A DNA stretch of 7,193 nucleotides, taken from assembly GCA_964520895.1 (NCBI GenBank), contig CAZFOR010000056.1, positions 1-7,193 of the forward strand, in the 5' to 3' direction. The stretch comes from SIG350 sp964520895. Its GTDB lineage: Bacteria > Bacillota > Clostridia > TANB77 > SIG350. Positions 6,772 to 7,193 of the stretch are shown piece after piece (position 1 is the first letter of the stretch; every line of letters starts with the position of its first letter). The notes under the pieces were generated by a model. That model saw nothing but the letters and a program-made list of their open reading frames with translations. It made no database searches and was not told the origin of the DNA. Made by a program: the position numbers and the translations under genes.

Positions 6772-7193
6772 TTACACTTTTCTAGTAAATGTAATTTGAG
6801 TTATAATACCATTAGCTCCAATTGTTGTAACACCTGTATAGATAAACTCTGCTCTAATATTAGTAGACATAGCTGATATATTAGTAGGGTTATTAGTTGT
6901 TACCCCTGTACTTGTATTTTTTGTAACATAAGCAAGTCCTGCAGCTGTAACTCCTACTTTATAGTCATTTGTTGTAGCTTTAGTATTATTTGCTAATACT
7001 TTTGATATACATTCTTTAACTTGTGATCCTGAAACTTCTCCATCATACATTGTAAATTGTTGATTATGCATTTTTACTGCCATACTATCTATTTGTCCTT
7101 CTGCATTTCCGACTACACCTCTTGCCGAGCCAAATATCCCCATTGCCACTGCTATTAGTGCTATTACTAGTAATATCGCTCCTGCAATAATTA
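6772..7193 (-). CDS. MENASKAL-type pilin-like membrane-anchored protein, copy 1 (5' end outside window)
   Basis: The reading frame is open to the right edge, so the start lies outside. A GTG at 7149 could be taken as a start, but the frame continues upstream through IIAGAILLVIALIA, which matches residues 9-22 of the next two genes. About 8 residues (expected to read MENASKAL) are therefore missing, giving a full length near 147 aa. A hydrophobic helix runs from about residue 8 to 27. HNQQFTMYDGEVSGSQV begins at inferred residue 50, the same position as in the other copies. A Thr/Asn-rich middle follows, then a C-terminal strand pair (FIYTGV, then GIITQITF). It is the first gene of a four-copy tandem array and ends in TAA 16 nt before the next gene. 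I infer an exported subunit held by its N-terminal helix, pilin-like in layout; no enzyme motif is visible. The glycine-rich stretch after the helix (GIFGSARGVVGNAEG) is specific to this copy. The gene is certain, the function is not. Confidence 0.85.
   Translation of the reverse strand, partial: IIAGAILLVIALIAVAMGIFGSARGVVGNAEGQIDSMAVKMHNQQFTMYDGEVSGSQVKECISKVLANNTKATTNDYKVGVTAAGLAYVTKNTSTGVTTNNPTNISAMSTNIRAEFIYTGVTTIGANGIITQITFTRKV

Overview
This window looks like a strongly AT-rich Firmicutes chromosome, probably from the Clostridia. The evidence is Shine-Dalgarno sites of the GGAGG type before nearly every gene, a standard genetic code with mostly TAA stops, Asn/Ile/Lys-rich proteins, and a recognisable group of small clostridial membrane-anchored proteins beginning MENASKAL. 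All supported genes lie on the minus strand and read from right to left as one tight operon. Gaps are 11 to 18 nt for the first seven genes, and several stop codons overlap or adjoin the next ribosome binding site. The 5' end of the operon lies beyond the right edge, and no clear promoter is visible.

Layout in transcription order: (1) Four tandem paralogous pilin-like genes of about 141-149 codons (right edge to 6772, 6755-6309, 6295-5870, 5851-5401). Each has an N-terminal hydrophobic helix and a (H/Q)N-x-x-F motif at residues 50-54. The first is cut by the window edge. The fourth carries a single-base frameshift after codon 12. (2) A more divergent single-helix protein of 161 aa (5389-4904). 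(3) A 196-aa pilin-like protein of a different type (4891-4301). (4) A very large protein of 1105 aa (4288-971) that joins a pilin-like N-terminus to Ig-like segments and a C-terminal lectin-like beta-sandwich. (5) After a 63-nt gap holding a perfect 16-bp inverted repeat, a 289-aa membrane-anchored protein of unknown function (907-38). (6) A possible bidirectional terminator hairpin at the left edge.

Interpretation (inference): the operon encodes the structural subunits of a surface filament, probably a Tad-like or type IV-pilus-like system. The small proteins would be major and minor subunits, and the giant protein a candidate tip adhesin. No ATPase, inner-membrane platform protein or prepilin peptidase lies in the window; if the idea is right they should be upstream, beyond the right edge. 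No RNA genes, insertion sequences, CRISPR arrays or attachment sites were seen.
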